DNA of 64,000 nt from Chryseobacterium sp. Tr-659 (GCF_011752975.1 NZ_VWWP01000015.1:1-64000); one strand, 5' to 3'; shown: positions 53,734 through 62,448, counted from the stretch's first letter. Notes: generated by a model from the letters alone, not told the origin. Numbers and translations are program-made.

Positions 53734-54495
53734 TTAAAATAGTTTTAATCTGCCAAAGATAAGTTTTAATTTGAATTTTATTAACGAATCTTTGCCTTTT
53801 ATATCAATTCTACACAGCTCATATGGATGCTGAGTAGGGTAATAATTCACTTTATTTCCAATTCTTACTGCAAATTCAATTCCTATTTTTTTTAAAATAG
53901 AAAAAAAAGCAGATTTTTCTATTTCTTTTTGAGGATATTTACCATACGGATATGCTAAAACCCTTGAATATTCTATGTTTTCCGCATCAAGAATCTCCAT
54001 ATTCTTTTTTAGATCTTTTTCTAAAAAATCAACAGAAACGTTTTTTAAATTTTCGTGGGAATGGCTATGAAGCGCAATCTCAAAATGATTTTTATCCAGA
54101 TTTCTGATTTCATCAAAGGTCATCATTGGATAGTTTTTATATCCTTTTTCAATAAATCCTGTAGGGATGAAAATAGTGGCTTTCAGATTATATTTTTTTA
54201 GTAAAGGAGGTAGAAATTCAAAATTATTTTTGTATCCGTCATCAAAAGTGATTATTATATTCTTTTTTGATGTAAGATGAAGTTCCGAAAAAAAATAAGA
54301 TGTATATTTTTGGCTTAGATAAGAGAACTGCTGTTCAAGGTTGTGTAAACTTACCGTAAGATCTTCATGACTTTCCTTCTCAACCTGATGGTACATAAGG
54401 ATAACCAGCCTGTTGCCGGGAAAAACAAAAAGATAAAGGCGGAAATATACGACGATAAATACCATCAATACAATAAGAATAAGATATAAGACCAT
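53734..54495 (-). CDS. Polysaccharide deacetylase family protein, membrane-anchored
   Basis: 253 residues. An N-terminal membrane helix (about 1-25) anchors a NodB-homology domain: LMYHQVEKE near 33, FDDGYKNNF near 83-91 (catalytic base and first metal Asp) and HSHSHEN near 143-149 (metal His pair). Such enzymes remove N-acetyl groups from sugar polymers. It is flanked by the two WaaE-like GT2 genes, so it probably modifies the same glycan. The membrane side on which the domain lies is not certain. Confidence 0.87.
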   Translation of the reverse strand: MVLYLILIVLMVFIVVYFRLYLFVFPGNRLVILMYHQVEKESHEDLTVSLHNLEQQFSYLSQKYTSYFFSELHLTSKKNIIITFDDGYKNNFEFLPPLLKKYNLKATIFIPTGFIEKGYKNYPMMTFDEIRNLDKNHFEIALHSHSHENLKNVSVDFLEKDLKKNMEILDAENIEYSRVLAYPYGKYPQKEIEKSAFFSILKKIGIEFAVRIGNKVNYYPTQHPYELCRIDIKGKDSLIKFKLKLIFGRLKLF

Positions 54496-54496
54496 A

Positions 54497-55279
54497 TTAT
54501 TTTACCTTATTTTTTTCAATTTCTAACAGTCTTACCTTTTCACGCAGTTTAATATATTTTAAAAAGGTATAATAAGACATTGTCTTGGCAATATAAAATC
54601 CAGGAAATCCATCCAGAAAGCCAAGCTTGAAAACAAATACCTTGATAAATTCAAAAGTTGGGCTCACAATGATTTTAAACCTGTTGATTTTTTTTCCTCT
54701 TTCAAACATTTTTTCAGCCATCATATCAGAATATTTATTGATTTTTGAGACATGATGATGAATGCTTTTGTAGGTATAATGATCCAGCTTGCCATCTAAA
54801 AGACCGGATTTCTGATCGGTAATTAAAAATTCATGAACTTTGTCATCAGAATACTTCGCGTACTTTTTCCTGAATAATCTTTCACGGCATACATCTCCCC
54901 ATCCTCCAAATTTAATCAGGTGACTCCCAAGATGATTGTTGAATTTGGCTTTGTACACATTAAATTCAGCGTTTTCAGAAGAGACTATTTTCCGGATGGC
55001 TCTTTTCAGATTTTCATCAGGAACTTCGTCAGCATCCAAAAAAAGGATCCATTCATGAGAGCATAAATTAAGGGCATGGTTTTTTTGTTCACCATACCCA
55101 TTAAATTTTTTTTCAAAGAATTTTACGTGAGGATATTTTTGAGTACAAATCTCTTTTGTCTGATCTGTGGAAAAGCTGTCAAGAATAATAATTTCATCGG
55201 CAATATCTTCCAGCGAATCTAAAAGTCTTACGATATTTTCTTCTTCATTATAAGTAATGATTGCAAGAGAAAGAGTCAT
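54497..55279 (-). CDS. GT2 glycosyltransferase, WaaE/KdtX-like, paralog 2
   Basis: 260 residues. AIITYNEEENIVRLLDSL, DSFSTDQTKEIC and FLDADEVPDENLKR reproduce the motif set of its paralog at 52933; FNNHLGSHLIKFGGWGDVCRERLFRKK is the corresponding middle block. The C-terminus has a hydrophobic FVFKLGFLDGFPGFYIAK patch like its paralog's, maybe a membrane contact. It starts 1 bp after the rocD stop codon and so belongs to the rocD transcript. Confidence 0.88.
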   Translation of the reverse strand: MTLSLAIITYNEEENIVRLLDSLEDIADEIIILDSFSTDQTKEICTQKYPHVKFFEKKFNGYGEQKNHALNLCSHEWILFLDADEVPDENLKRAIRKIVSSENAEFNVYKAKFNNHLGSHLIKFGGWGDVCRERLFRKKYAKYSDDKVHEFLITDQKSGLLDGKLDHYTYKSIHHHVSKINKYSDMMAEKMFERGKKINRFKIIVSPTFEFIKVFVFKLGFLDGFPGFYIAKTMSYYTFLKYIKLREKVRLLEIEKNKVK

Positions 55280-55280
55280 T

Positions 55281-56528
55281 TTATTTGAACCCGAGAATTG
55301 TCTTTTCGATAATTTTCACGCAATCCAGTAATTGCTCTTCTGTAATAACCAACGGAGGTGCTAATCTGATGATATTACCATGAGTAGGCTTAGCCAGCAA
55401 TCCGTTTTCTTTTAACTGTAAGCAAAGATTCCATGCGGTAGAACTTTCAGGAGTGTCGTTAATCAGTATAGCATTTAGAAGTCCTTTTCCTCTTACTTTG
55501 GTAATAAGGCCGGTTTTTTCTATTAATTTCTCAATTTCAGCTCGGAATAATTTTCCAAGCTCTTCAGCTCTTTTAGATAATTTTTCTTCTTCCACTACGT
55601 CTAAAGCAGCTACGGCTACTGCGCAGGCAATCGGGTTTCCTCCGAATGTAGAACCGTGTTGCCCCGGTTTGATTACATTCATGATATGATCATTTGCTAA
55701 AACAGCTGATACAGGATACATTCCTCCGGAAAGGGCTTTTCCTAGAATCAAAATATCCGGCTGTACATTTTCATGGTGGCAAGCAATCAGTTTTCCTGTT
55801 CTGGCAATACCGGTCTGAACTTCATCTGCAATGAAAAGAACATTATGTTTTTTACACAGTTCGGAAGCATTCTTCAGGAAGTTTTCATCCGGAACATATA
55901 CTCCGGCTTCTCCTTGGATTGGCTCTACAAGGAATGCCGCAATATTGTCGGCTTCATTGTTAAGCACTTCTTCCAATGCTGCAATATCATTGTATGGAAT
56001 TTTGATGAATCCGGGGGTAAAAGGTCCGTAATTCTGGTTGGCATCAGGATCATTAGAAAAAGAAACAATGGTTGTTGTTCTTCCGTGGAAGTTATTTTCG
56101 CAAACAATAATCTTTGCTGCATTTTCGGAAATTCCTTTCACTTCGTAGCTCCACTTTCTGGCAAGTTTCACAGCCGTTTCCACAGCTTCAGCTCCGGAAT
56201 TCATGGGTAAAACCTTATCAAACCCGAAAAGAGTCGTTATTTTTTGTTCATACTCTCCTAATTTAGCATTGTAAAAAGCTCGGGAAGTCAGCGCAAGTTT
56301 TTGTGCCTGTTCTACTAATGCTCCAACAATTTTAGGATGGGAGTGTCCCTGGTTTACAGCAGAATATGCTGAAAGAAAGTCATAATATTTCTTGCCCTCT
56401 ACATCCCAAACGAAAACGCCTTCTCCACGCTCCAGAACTACCGGAAGAGGGTGATAATTGTGTGCTCCATGTTTGTCTTCAAGGTCAATAAAATACTGTG
56501 AGTTTTTTGTTTTTTCTGCTGTTGACAT
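55281..56528 (-). CDS. rocD: Ornithine aminotransferase
   Basis: 415 residues, class III PLP aminotransferase. PLP-binding and substrate motifs: MNSGAEAVETAVKLARKW near 110, NFHGRTTTIVSFSNDP near 150, FIADEVQTGIARTGK near 235 and the Schiff-base Lys in LGKALSGGMYPVSA near 265. RocD converts ornithine and 2-oxoglutarate to glutamate-5-semialdehyde and glutamate. It is the first gene of an apparent operon that continues into five cell-surface genes. Confidence 0.94.
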   Translation of the reverse strand: MSTAEKTKNSQYFIDLEDKHGAHNYHPLPVVLERGEGVFVWDVEGKKYYDFLSAYSAVNQGHSHPKIVGALVEQAQKLALTSRAFYNAKLGEYEQKITTLFGFDKVLPMNSGAEAVETAVKLARKWSYEVKGISENAAKIIVCENNFHGRTTTIVSFSNDPDANQNYGPFTPGFIKIPYNDIAALEEVLNNEADNIAAFLVEPIQGEAGVYVPDENFLKNASELCKKHNVLFIADEVQTGIARTGKLIACHHENVQPDILILGKALSGGMYPVSAVLANDHIMNVIKPGQHGSTFGGNPIACAVAVAALDVVEEEKLSKRAEELGKLFRAEIEKLIEKTGLITKVRGKGLLNAILINDTPESSTAWNLCLQLKENGLLAKPTHGNIIRLAPPLVITEEQLLDCVKIIEKTILGFK

Positions 56529-56544
56529 ATGTTTCGGTTTTGTA

Positions 56545-56552
56545 CAAATTTA
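56545..56552 (-). promoter_or_regulatory. Bacteroidota -7 box for rocD and the GT operon
   Basis: TAAATTTG on the minus strand, 17 bp before the ATG of rocD. Confidence 0.55.
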
Positions 56553-56643
56553 CGCAATATTAATGAGATGAATATATAAAAACATAATGCATTGAGACAT
56601 TGATTAAAAGTGTATTTTTACCCTTCGAACAAATACCCTGAAA

Positions 56644-58305
56644 ATGAAAAAAAACATATTCCTGTTTTTTCTTTTAATCATGTTGCCGCTGCATGCACAG
56701 GAAAAGAAATACCTCGTGATGAGCAGTACGCATTTTTTTATTTATACACCCATGGCAGACGGTTCTTTTTTGAGAAAATATTATTTTGCCAATTACAATA
56801 AAATGGGAATGAATTCGGAGACTTTTGTTCCTTCAGAAGAGGAGATCAAACAAATCTATAAAGAGTCGGTTCTTCTGAGTTCTGTGAATACGGATGCCCC
56901 TGAAGATTTTAGATATCTTGTGAATAAACCATTTACAGTGAGGAATAAAAAGAGTGGGGAGGTTTCAAAATTTTGTTTTTATGGTTCTGGATTCTTAAAA
57001 GAAGATTACCCTTCGTTTAATTTCAGCGGAGATGTGATTACGCCATCAAACCGGATAACAGATAACGATGCTTCACCTTATACTATTTTTCAGGTTGATG
57101 GCAAAACTTTTTTTATTATGGACGGTCAGATGCATCTTTTTCAGAAAGATAAAATTTTGCAGAATATTTTTCCTGATGCAGAAGTGAAGTTTACAGACAA
57201 AAATTTTGCCAGCAGAGATTGTCAGACGCTGGTGAAAATTGTAAGCACACCGGGAGATGCCAACGAGTCATTTTATCGGTATGGAGTAACAACAGTGAAC
57301 GGTATTGAAGTGCTTCCGTCAGCCTATGAAAAGATTTATATTGCAACTGATGCAATCCTTGTAAAAAACAAGGGACTTTGGTATTTCTATGATTTTTTCG
57401 GTAATAAAATTATGGAAAAAGGATTCAGAAAGATTCTTCCTTTACATGTAATGGAAGAAATGAGAAACTTGGATAGTGGGGAAGAAAGAAAGATATACAA
57501 AAAAGGAGTTCTGACATATGCAGTGCTTGATAGGAATGAGATTAAGATAATGGATAATATTTATCAGCAGGCAAAAAAATCTGAGTTTGTATCTCTATGG
57601 AGATTATTCAGTACCTGTGGCAATATTCCAACTAGGAGAATGAGTGTCAGTTCAGCTGTAAGGCTCAAGGGCAATACTTTTAGTATCAGTAGAAAAACAG
57701 ATGTATATGGTTATAGATATATCAGTGATGGTTATTCTGAAGATAAAGTTACGCTTAACAACAGCCAGTCTGTGGATATTGATGAAAAAGGATATGGTGA
57801 ACTCAGCTACTTGAATAGGACAGACAGTTCTTTTGTTGTCACAGGCAGTGTTCCCAGCTCATATTATTTTTTTATGAAAAGTAGAAAAAATAACAGGGAA
57901 AGGCTGAAAGTAATCAATTCTAACTGCCTGGATAATCAATGCTCCGCTTATGGCTGGAATATTGATCAATTTCCGTCCGATGGAATAGATCTGAGCTATG
58001 ATCGTATTGAGGATTTCAAATCAGAAATTGACCTCCTTACTTTAGGAGGGAATTATATAGAATCTTTCAATTTTAGAGGAAATCCGGATGCGGCAGAAAA
58101 TAATAATTTACTTCAGGATACTTATTATAAGCTTTATGATAAAGGGAAAGTAGGGTTGTTTTCTCCAAGGTCTATACGCTTGAACAATGTAAAAGTCAAG
58201 TATAAAAAATTAGAAGATCTTAAAAACCGTTTCGCACGTTTTGAAGATGAAAACGGGAAAAAGGGATGGCTAAGTGAAGACAGTGAAGAATTTTATGATT
58301 TATAA
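56644..58305 (+). CDS. Secreted WG-repeat-like protein of unknown function
   Basis: 553 residues, signal peptide ending LPLHA-Q. Much of the chain is beta-rich; two stretches resemble WG-type repeats (LVKNKGLWYFYDFFGNKIM near 240-258 and YDKGKVGLFSP, then DENGKKGWLSED near 495-545), which pair a G-L/W core with following strands. Two Cys (near 437 and 442) sit in SNCLDNQCSAY. No enzymatic motif, no T9SS sorting domain and no lipobox. Likely periplasmic. It stands alone and ends in a strong terminator. Confidence 0.7.
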   Translation: MKKNIFLFFLLIMLPLHAQEKKYLVMSSTHFFIYTPMADGSFLRKYYFANYNKMGMNSETFVPSEEEIKQIYKESVLLSSVNTDAPEDFRYLVNKPFTVRNKKSGEVSKFCFYGSGFLKEDYPSFNFSGDVITPSNRITDNDASPYTIFQVDGKTFFIMDGQMHLFQKDKILQNIFPDAEVKFTDKNFASRDCQTLVKIVSTPGDANESFYRYGVTTVNGIEVLPSAYEKIYIATDAILVKNKGLWYFYDFFGNKIMEKGFRKILPLHVMEEMRNLDSGEERKIYKKGVLTYAVLDRNEIKIMDNIYQQAKKSEFVSLWRLFSTCGNIPTRRMSVSSAVRLKGNTFSISRKTDVYGYRYISDGYSEDKVTLNNSQSVDIDEKGYGELSYLNRTDSSFVVTGSVPSSYYFFMKSRKNNRERLKVINSNCLDNQCSAYGWNIDQFPSDGIDLSYDRIEDFKSEIDLLTLGGNYIESFNFRGNPDAAENNNLLQDTYYKLYDKGKVGLFSPRSIRLNNVKVKYKKLEDLKNRFARFEDENGKKGWLSEDSEEFYDL

Positions 58306-58307
58306 AA

Positions 58308-58336
58308 AAACAGGCGGTTCATTGAACCGCCTGTTT
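58308..58336. terminator. Terminator between the WG-like gene and accC
   Basis: A perfect 14-bp stem (AAACAGGCGGTTCA and its complement) with a 1-nt loop, A-run before and T-rich after; usable on both strands. Confidence 0.85.
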
Positions 58337-58355
58337 CTGTATGGGAATAATAATC

Positions 58356-59711
58356 TTAGTGATTATCATATTTTTTATCCATTACAAAATCCTCCATGAA
58401 TTTTGTTGTATAATTTCCTGCAAGATAATCTTCATTGTCCATCAGTTGTCTGTGGAAAGGAATCGTTGTTTTTACTCCTTCAATATAGAATTCCTCAAGG
58501 GCACGTCTCATTTTTGCAATAGCTTCTTCACGGGTTTGAGCCGTAGTAATAAGCTTAGCAATCATTGAGTCGTAATTGGAAGGAATACTGTATCCGGAAT
58601 ACACGTGAGTATCTACTCTGATTCCGTGTCCACCAGGGATGTTTAATCCTGTGATTTTTCCCGGAGATGGTCTGAAATCTGCATATGGATCTTCTGCATT
58701 AATTCTACACTCGATGGAGTGTAATTTCGGGTAATAGTTGATTCCTGAAATAGGAGTTCCCGCAGCAAGAAGAATTTGTTCCCTGATCAGGTCATAATCA
58801 ATTACCTGCTCAGTAATAGGGTGCTCTACCTGGATTCTTGTATTCATTTCCATGAAATAGAAATTTCTGTGTTTGTCTACAAGGAATTCGATAGTTCCTA
58901 CCCCTTCGTATCCAATAAATTCAGCAGCTTTTACAGCAGCATCACCCATTTTCTCACGAAGTTCATCTGTCATGAAAGGAGAAGGTGTTTCTTCAGTTAA
59001 TTTCTGATTTCTTCTCTGTACAGAACAGTCTCTTTCTGAAAGGTGGCAAGCTTTACCAAATTGATCACCGGCAACCTGAATTTCGATGTGTCTAGGCTCT
59101 TCAATCAGTTTTTCCATATACATACCTCCGTTTCCAAAGGCAGCTACTGCTTCCTGAATTGCAGATTCCCAGTGGTCTTTAAGGTCTTCAGCTTTCCAAA
59201 CAGCTCTCATCCCTTTTCCACCACCACCGGCAGTTGCTTTGATCATTACAGGATATCCTGTTTCTTCAGCTGTTTTCACTGCATGCTCGTAAGATTCGAT
59301 CAATCCGTCAGAACCTGGTACACATGGTACTCCGGCAGCTTTCATGGTAGCTTTAGCATTAGCTTTATCTCCCATTTTCTCAATCTGCTCAGGAGAAGCA
59401 CCAATAAATTTGATACCATTCTTTTGGCAGATTCTTGAAAAGTTAGCATTTTCAGATAAGAACCCGTAACCTGGGTGAATTGCATCAGCATTGGTAATTT
59501 CCGCAGCCGCAATAATGTTAGGGATTTTAAGATAGGAGTCTTTACTCATTGCAGGGCCAATACAAACCGCTTCATCAGCAAATCTTACGTGAAGACTGTC
59601 TTTATCAGCAGTAGAGTATACCGCAACAGTTTTGATTCCCATTTCTTTACAAGTACGTAAAATACGCATTGCAATTTCGCCACGATTGGCTATTAATATT
59701 TTTTTGAACAT
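58356..59711 (-). CDS. accC: Biotin carboxylase subunit of acetyl-CoA carboxylase
   Basis: 451 residues from the ATG at 59711 (MFKKILIANRGEIAMRI); the upstream TTG extension is rejected. ATP-grasp features: KATAGGGGKGMR near 160, the HIEIQVAGDQFG segment near 210, ERDCSVQRRNQKL near 230 and MEMNTRIQVEHPITE near 290. It carboxylates biotin on AccB. Downstream of accB on the same strand with a 98-bp spacer of short repeats. Confidence 0.97.
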   Translation of the reverse strand: MFKKILIANRGEIAMRILRTCKEMGIKTVAVYSTADKDSLHVRFADEAVCIGPAMSKDSYLKIPNIIAAAEITNADAIHPGYGFLSENANFSRICQKNGIKFIGASPEQIEKMGDKANAKATMKAAGVPCVPGSDGLIESYEHAVKTAEETGYPVMIKATAGGGGKGMRAVWKAEDLKDHWESAIQEAVAAFGNGGMYMEKLIEEPRHIEIQVAGDQFGKACHLSERDCSVQRRNQKLTEETPSPFMTDELREKMGDAAVKAAEFIGYEGVGTIEFLVDKHRNFYFMEMNTRIQVEHPITEQVIDYDLIREQILLAAGTPISGINYYPKLHSIECRINAEDPYADFRPSPGKITGLNIPGGHGIRVDTHVYSGYSIPSNYDSMIAKLITTAQTREEAIAKMRRALEEFYIEGVKTTIPFHRQLMDNEDYLAGNYTTKFMEDFVMDKKYDNH

Positions 59712-59720
59712 CTTCTTCAA

Positions 59721-59809
59721 TTTGAAAATTAGATAATTTGAAAATTAGATAATGTTATTTTAATGTAGAATTTAATCTAACATCTAATGTCTAACATCTA
59801 ACTTCTAAA
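59721..59809. repeat. Short tandem and inverted repeats in the accB-accC spacer
   Basis: TTTGAAAATTAGATAA occurs twice in tandem (59721-59736 and 59737-59752); further on, TCTAACATCTAATGTCTAACATCTAA repeats the complement of its ATTAGAT core several times, so the whole can fold back. It may be a mobile intergenic repeat or an RNA structure acting on accC expression. Confidence 0.6.
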
Positions 59810-60295
59810 TTAAGATGGATCTACTAAGAATAATGGTTGGTCGTATTCTACCGGTGTAGCATCGTCCACTAAGATTTTAACGATTTTTCCGCTGATCTCA
59901 GATTCGATTTGGTTGAATAATTTCATGGCTTCAATAACGCAAACTACTTTACCAACAGAAACTTCGTCTCCTACATTTGCAAATACGTCTTTATCAGGAG
60001 ATGGCTTTCTATAGAAAGTACCGATCATTGGAGACTTAATCGTTATATATTTGCTGTCGTCAGATGCAGCTTCAGCTTTCTCAGCAGCAGGTGCAGCAGT
60101 TGGAGTTGCAACAGGTGCCGGAGCAGCTACCGCCTGTGGAGCAGTGTGGTATACTGCAGGTTGTGCATAAACAGCATCGCTTCCAGCTAATGGAGTTTTA
60201 ATAGTGATTTCGAAATCTTTAGTCTTGTACTTCACTTCTGAAACTTCAGCTTTAGATACAAACTTGATAAGATTTTGTATGTCTTTAATGTCCAT
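59810..60295 (-). CDS. accB: Biotin carboxyl carrier protein of acetyl-CoA carboxylase
   Basis: 161 residues from the ATG at 60295 (MDIKDIQNLIKFV). An Ala/Pro-rich linker (about 45-75) leads to the biotinyl domain with PMIGTFYRKPSPD and the biotin site EAMKLFNQI, Lys at 125. The motif is AMKL rather than AMKM. It carries CO2 between AccC and the AccA/AccD pair. The start is supported by the conserved first residues and a -7 box 24 bp upstream. Confidence 0.97.
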   Translation of the reverse strand: MDIKDIQNLIKFVSKAEVSEVKYKTKDFEITIKTPLAGSDAVYAQPAVYHTAPQAVAAPAPVATPTAAPAAEKAEAASDDSKYITIKSPMIGTFYRKPSPDKDVFANVGDEVSVGKVVCVIEAMKLFNQIESEISGKIVKILVDDATPVEYDQPLFLVDPS

Positions 60296-60318
60296 AAATT
60301 TGATATTTGATTTTGATC

Positions 60319-60347
60319 CAAAGATACCAAAAAAACGTAAAAAACAA
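60319..60347 (-). promoter_or_regulatory. Promoter of accB-accC
   Basis: TATCTTTG at 60319-60326 with a TTG at 60345-60347 (18-bp spacer), on the minus strand. It lies immediately after the rpmF terminator hairpin. Confidence 0.65.
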
Positions 60348-60351
60348 CAAA

Positions 60352-60386
60352 AAACCGCCAAATTTTATCAAAATTGGGCGGTTTTT
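60352..60386. terminator. Terminator after rpmF
   Basis: AAAACCGCC and GGCGGTTTT form the outer stem, with AATTTT and AAAATT as an inner pair; T-run on the minus strand (GGTTTTTTGT). It separates rpmF from accB. Confidence 0.75.
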
Positions 60387-60422
60387 GTATTAAAATGAGG
60401 CTTTTTCAGCGAAAAGCGTCTC

Positions 60423-60626
60423 TTAGTTTTCTTCAGTAGCAGCTACTTCTTTTTCCAATACTACTTTACCTCTGTAGTAAAGTTTTCCTTCATGCCAGTG
60501 AGCTCTGTGGTATAGGTGAAGCTCTCCTGTTGTTGCATCTTTAGCTAATTGAGGAACTACAGCTTTGTAGTGAGTTCTTCTCTTATCTCTTCTTGTAGAC
60601 GATTGTCTTCTCTTTGGATGTGCCAT
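60423..60626 (-). CDS. rpmF: 50S ribosomal protein L32
   Basis: 67 residues starting MAHPKRRQSSTRRDKRRTH, the L32 signature. The later part (HLYHRAHWHEGKLYYRGKV) matches Bacteroidota L32, which lacks the CxxC zinc site. The preceding DUF177 gene and rpmF form a conserved pair in many bacteria. Confidence 0.96.
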   Translation of the reverse strand: MAHPKRRQSSTRRDKRRTHYKAVVPQLAKDATTGELHLYHRAHWHEGKLYYRGKVVLEKEVAATEEN

Positions 60627-60693
60627 TTTCTAATAACTTTTTTAATTGATGAGCGATGAGATTCATCATCTCATCATATTTAAATTATTCTAT

Positions 60694-61224
60694 TTAATTA
60701 TTGTCTTTTAATTTTCTCAAAGCATCCCATCTAGGGTCACTTTCATGTTCTTCTTCTTCAGTTACCTCAATATCTTTAGGACTGAACTGGTCAAGAATTT
60801 TAAGATCTTCATCACTTACATTCGGCGAAATCTTTTTCATCGGGATAGAAAGCATTACATTTTCATAAATCAAATGTGCTACATTGAAAGCATGCTCTGC
60901 GGTAGGAATTGTAATGACATCTTCATTGCTGTCATCGTATTCTTCCCCGAAATTCACCAGAATCTTGATCTCATTCTCAATAGGGTAGTCAAAGTCTTCA
61001 TTTGTAATATCACAAACCAGCTCAACCCAACCTTTTATTTTGATCTCAAACTCCAGAAAAGTAGTGTGTTTATCTAAAAAGACATGTACTTCTATTCTGG
61101 GATTTGTAAATTCCTGCTCAGTATCAAATAATTGAAAGAACGTTTTATCTATCTCAAACTTGAACTCGTGTTTTCCGTTTTTAAGTCCGGAAAAGCTTAC
61201 GTCATAGTTTCTTAACTTGTCCAT
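60694..61224 (-). CDS. DUF177 (YceD-like) rRNA accumulation protein
   Basis: 176 residues from the ATG at 61224 (MDKLRNYDVSFSGLKNGKH); an upstream frame starting at TTG lies in the promoter. It has the DUF177 core with a conserved VELVCDITNEDF segment near 85 and NLxxL-type DxxW region near the end (ESDPRWDALRKLKDN). E. coli YceD is linked to 23S rRNA processing and sits before rpmF, as here. The function is inferred from family and neighbour. Confidence 0.9.
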   Translation of the reverse strand: MDKLRNYDVSFSGLKNGKHEFKFEIDKTFFQLFDTEQEFTNPRIEVHVFLDKHTTFLEFEIKIKGWVELVCDITNEDFDYPIENEIKILVNFGEEYDDSNEDVITIPTAEHAFNVAHLIYENVMLSIPMKKISPNVSDEDLKILDQFSPKDIEVTEEEEHESDPRWDALRKLKDNN

Positions 61225-61236
61225 AAAATGAGTGTG

Positions 61237-61244
61237 CAAAAATA
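61237..61244 (-). promoter_or_regulatory. Bacteroidota -7 box for the DUF177-rpmF operon
   Basis: TATTTTTG on the minus strand, 13 bp before the DUF177 start. Confidence 0.55.
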
Positions 61245-61308
61245 TGCATTTTTTTTATAATAACAAATAAAATCTGAAACAAATTAATTTAAAATTTGTT
61301 TTAAAGAT

Positions 61309-62400
61309 TTATGCTTCAGTTTCCTCCGGTAGATCTTCATCTATTCCGTTGTCTACAGCCATTTTTCTCGGCTGCAGGCGGTTACTCATCAGTTCGCTGT
61401 ATTCACTTCTGTTCTTGAAAACTTTAATAGCAGTGAAAATCGCTTCTGTAAAACTCTGTTCATCGGCAACGTTCTTTCCTGCAATATCATAAGCAACTCC
61501 ATGGTCCGGAGAAGTCCTGATGAACGGAAGTCCTGCCGTATAATTTACCCCTTCTTCATAAGCCAATGTTTTGAAAGGAGCTAATCCCTGATCGTGGTAC
61601 ATAGCCAGAACAGCATCGAAATTTTTGTATTTTCCTGGTTGGAAGAAGCTGTCTGCCGGGAAAGGGCCAAAGGTAAGTATACCATTATCAGAAAGTTCTT
61701 TGATAGCAGGGCTGATGATCTCAATTTCTTCATTGCCTATCACGCCGCCATCTCCTGCATGCGGGTTTAATCCCAATACGGCAATTCGTGGCTTCTGAAT
61801 ACAGAAATCCTCCACAAGAGTCTGGTTTAATACCCTGATCTGCTTTTTTATTTTTTCTTTGGAAATATTTTCAGCCACCTGTGAGATAGGGATGTGATGG
61901 GTGGAAACGGCCACTTTAAGATCTTCAGTTACAAGAAACATTAATCCTTTTTTGCTGAATTTCTCTTCAAAATATCCCGTATGCCCAGCATGCTTAAAGC
62001 CCATTTTTACCATTTCATCTTTATTGATGGGTGCTGTTACAAGAACATCAATATCTCCCTTCATTAAAGCTTCTGTAGCTGCTTCCAAAGAATCAATCGC
62101 CATTTTTGTAGACTCTTCTGTAGGAACGCCTAGTTCTACGTTAGCATTTTCCTTGGTAAGATTAACCATGTTGAGTTTCCCGGCCTGCGCCTGTGAAGCT
62201 TCATTAACATAGTTGAAATTAAGATTCAGCTTGAAAATATTTTTCTGATAAGTGAATAATTTCCCCGAACCAAAAATTACAGGAGTGAAAAAATCCGTAA
62301 TAGTTTTGTCTTTCAGAGACTTCATAATGATCTCCGGGCCGATGCCGTTGAAATCACCGATTGAAATTCCTACTCGTACTTTATGGTTTTTTGGGCTCAT
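61309..62400 (-). CDS. pdxA: 4-hydroxythreonine-4-phosphate dehydrogenase
   Basis: 363 residues. PdxA features: GISIGDFNGIGPEIIMK at the start, LVTAPINKDEMVKMGFKHAGHTGYF near 125-145, GLNPHAGDGGVIGNEE near 210 and MYHDQGLAPFKTLAYEEGVNYTAGLPFIRTSPDHGVAYDIAGK near 265-310 (three metal-binding His and catalytic residues). It catalyses the NAD-dependent oxidation feeding vitamin B6 synthesis. It is divergent from ribE with only 48 bp between starts. Confidence 0.96.
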   Translation of the reverse strand: MSPKNHKVRVGISIGDFNGIGPEIIMKSLKDKTITDFFTPVIFGSGKLFTYQKNIFKLNLNFNYVNEASQAQAGKLNMVNLTKENANVELGVPTEESTKMAIDSLEAATEALMKGDIDVLVTAPINKDEMVKMGFKHAGHTGYFEEKFSKKGLMFLVTEDLKVAVSTHHIPISQVAENISKEKIKKQIRVLNQTLVEDFCIQKPRIAVLGLNPHAGDGGVIGNEEIEIISPAIKELSDNGILTFGPFPADSFFQPGKYKNFDAVLAMYHDQGLAPFKTLAYEEGVNYTAGLPFIRTSPDHGVAYDIAGKNVADEQSFTEAIFTAIKVFKNRSEYSELMSNRLQPRKMAVDNGIDEDLPEETEA

Positions 62401-62406
62401 TTTGAT

Positions 62407-62414
62407 TATCTTTG
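62407..62414 (+). promoter_or_regulatory. Bacteroidota -7 box for ribE
   Basis: TATCTTTG on the plus strand, 34 bp before the ribE ATG. Confidence 0.55.
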
Positions 62415-62428
62415 AAGATTATAATTTA

Positions 62429-62436
62429 CAAATTTA
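62429..62436 (-). promoter_or_regulatory. Bacteroidota -7 box for pdxA
   Basis: TAAATTTG on the minus strand, 28 bp before the pdxA ATG and inside the ribE leader, so the two promoters interleave. Confidence 0.5.
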
Positions 62437-62448
62437 GCAAAAAATAAT

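Noticed and set aside
59721..59809. CRISPR-like array
   Set aside because: Two adjacent 16-mers and scattered octamers have no regular spacers and no cas genes nearby.
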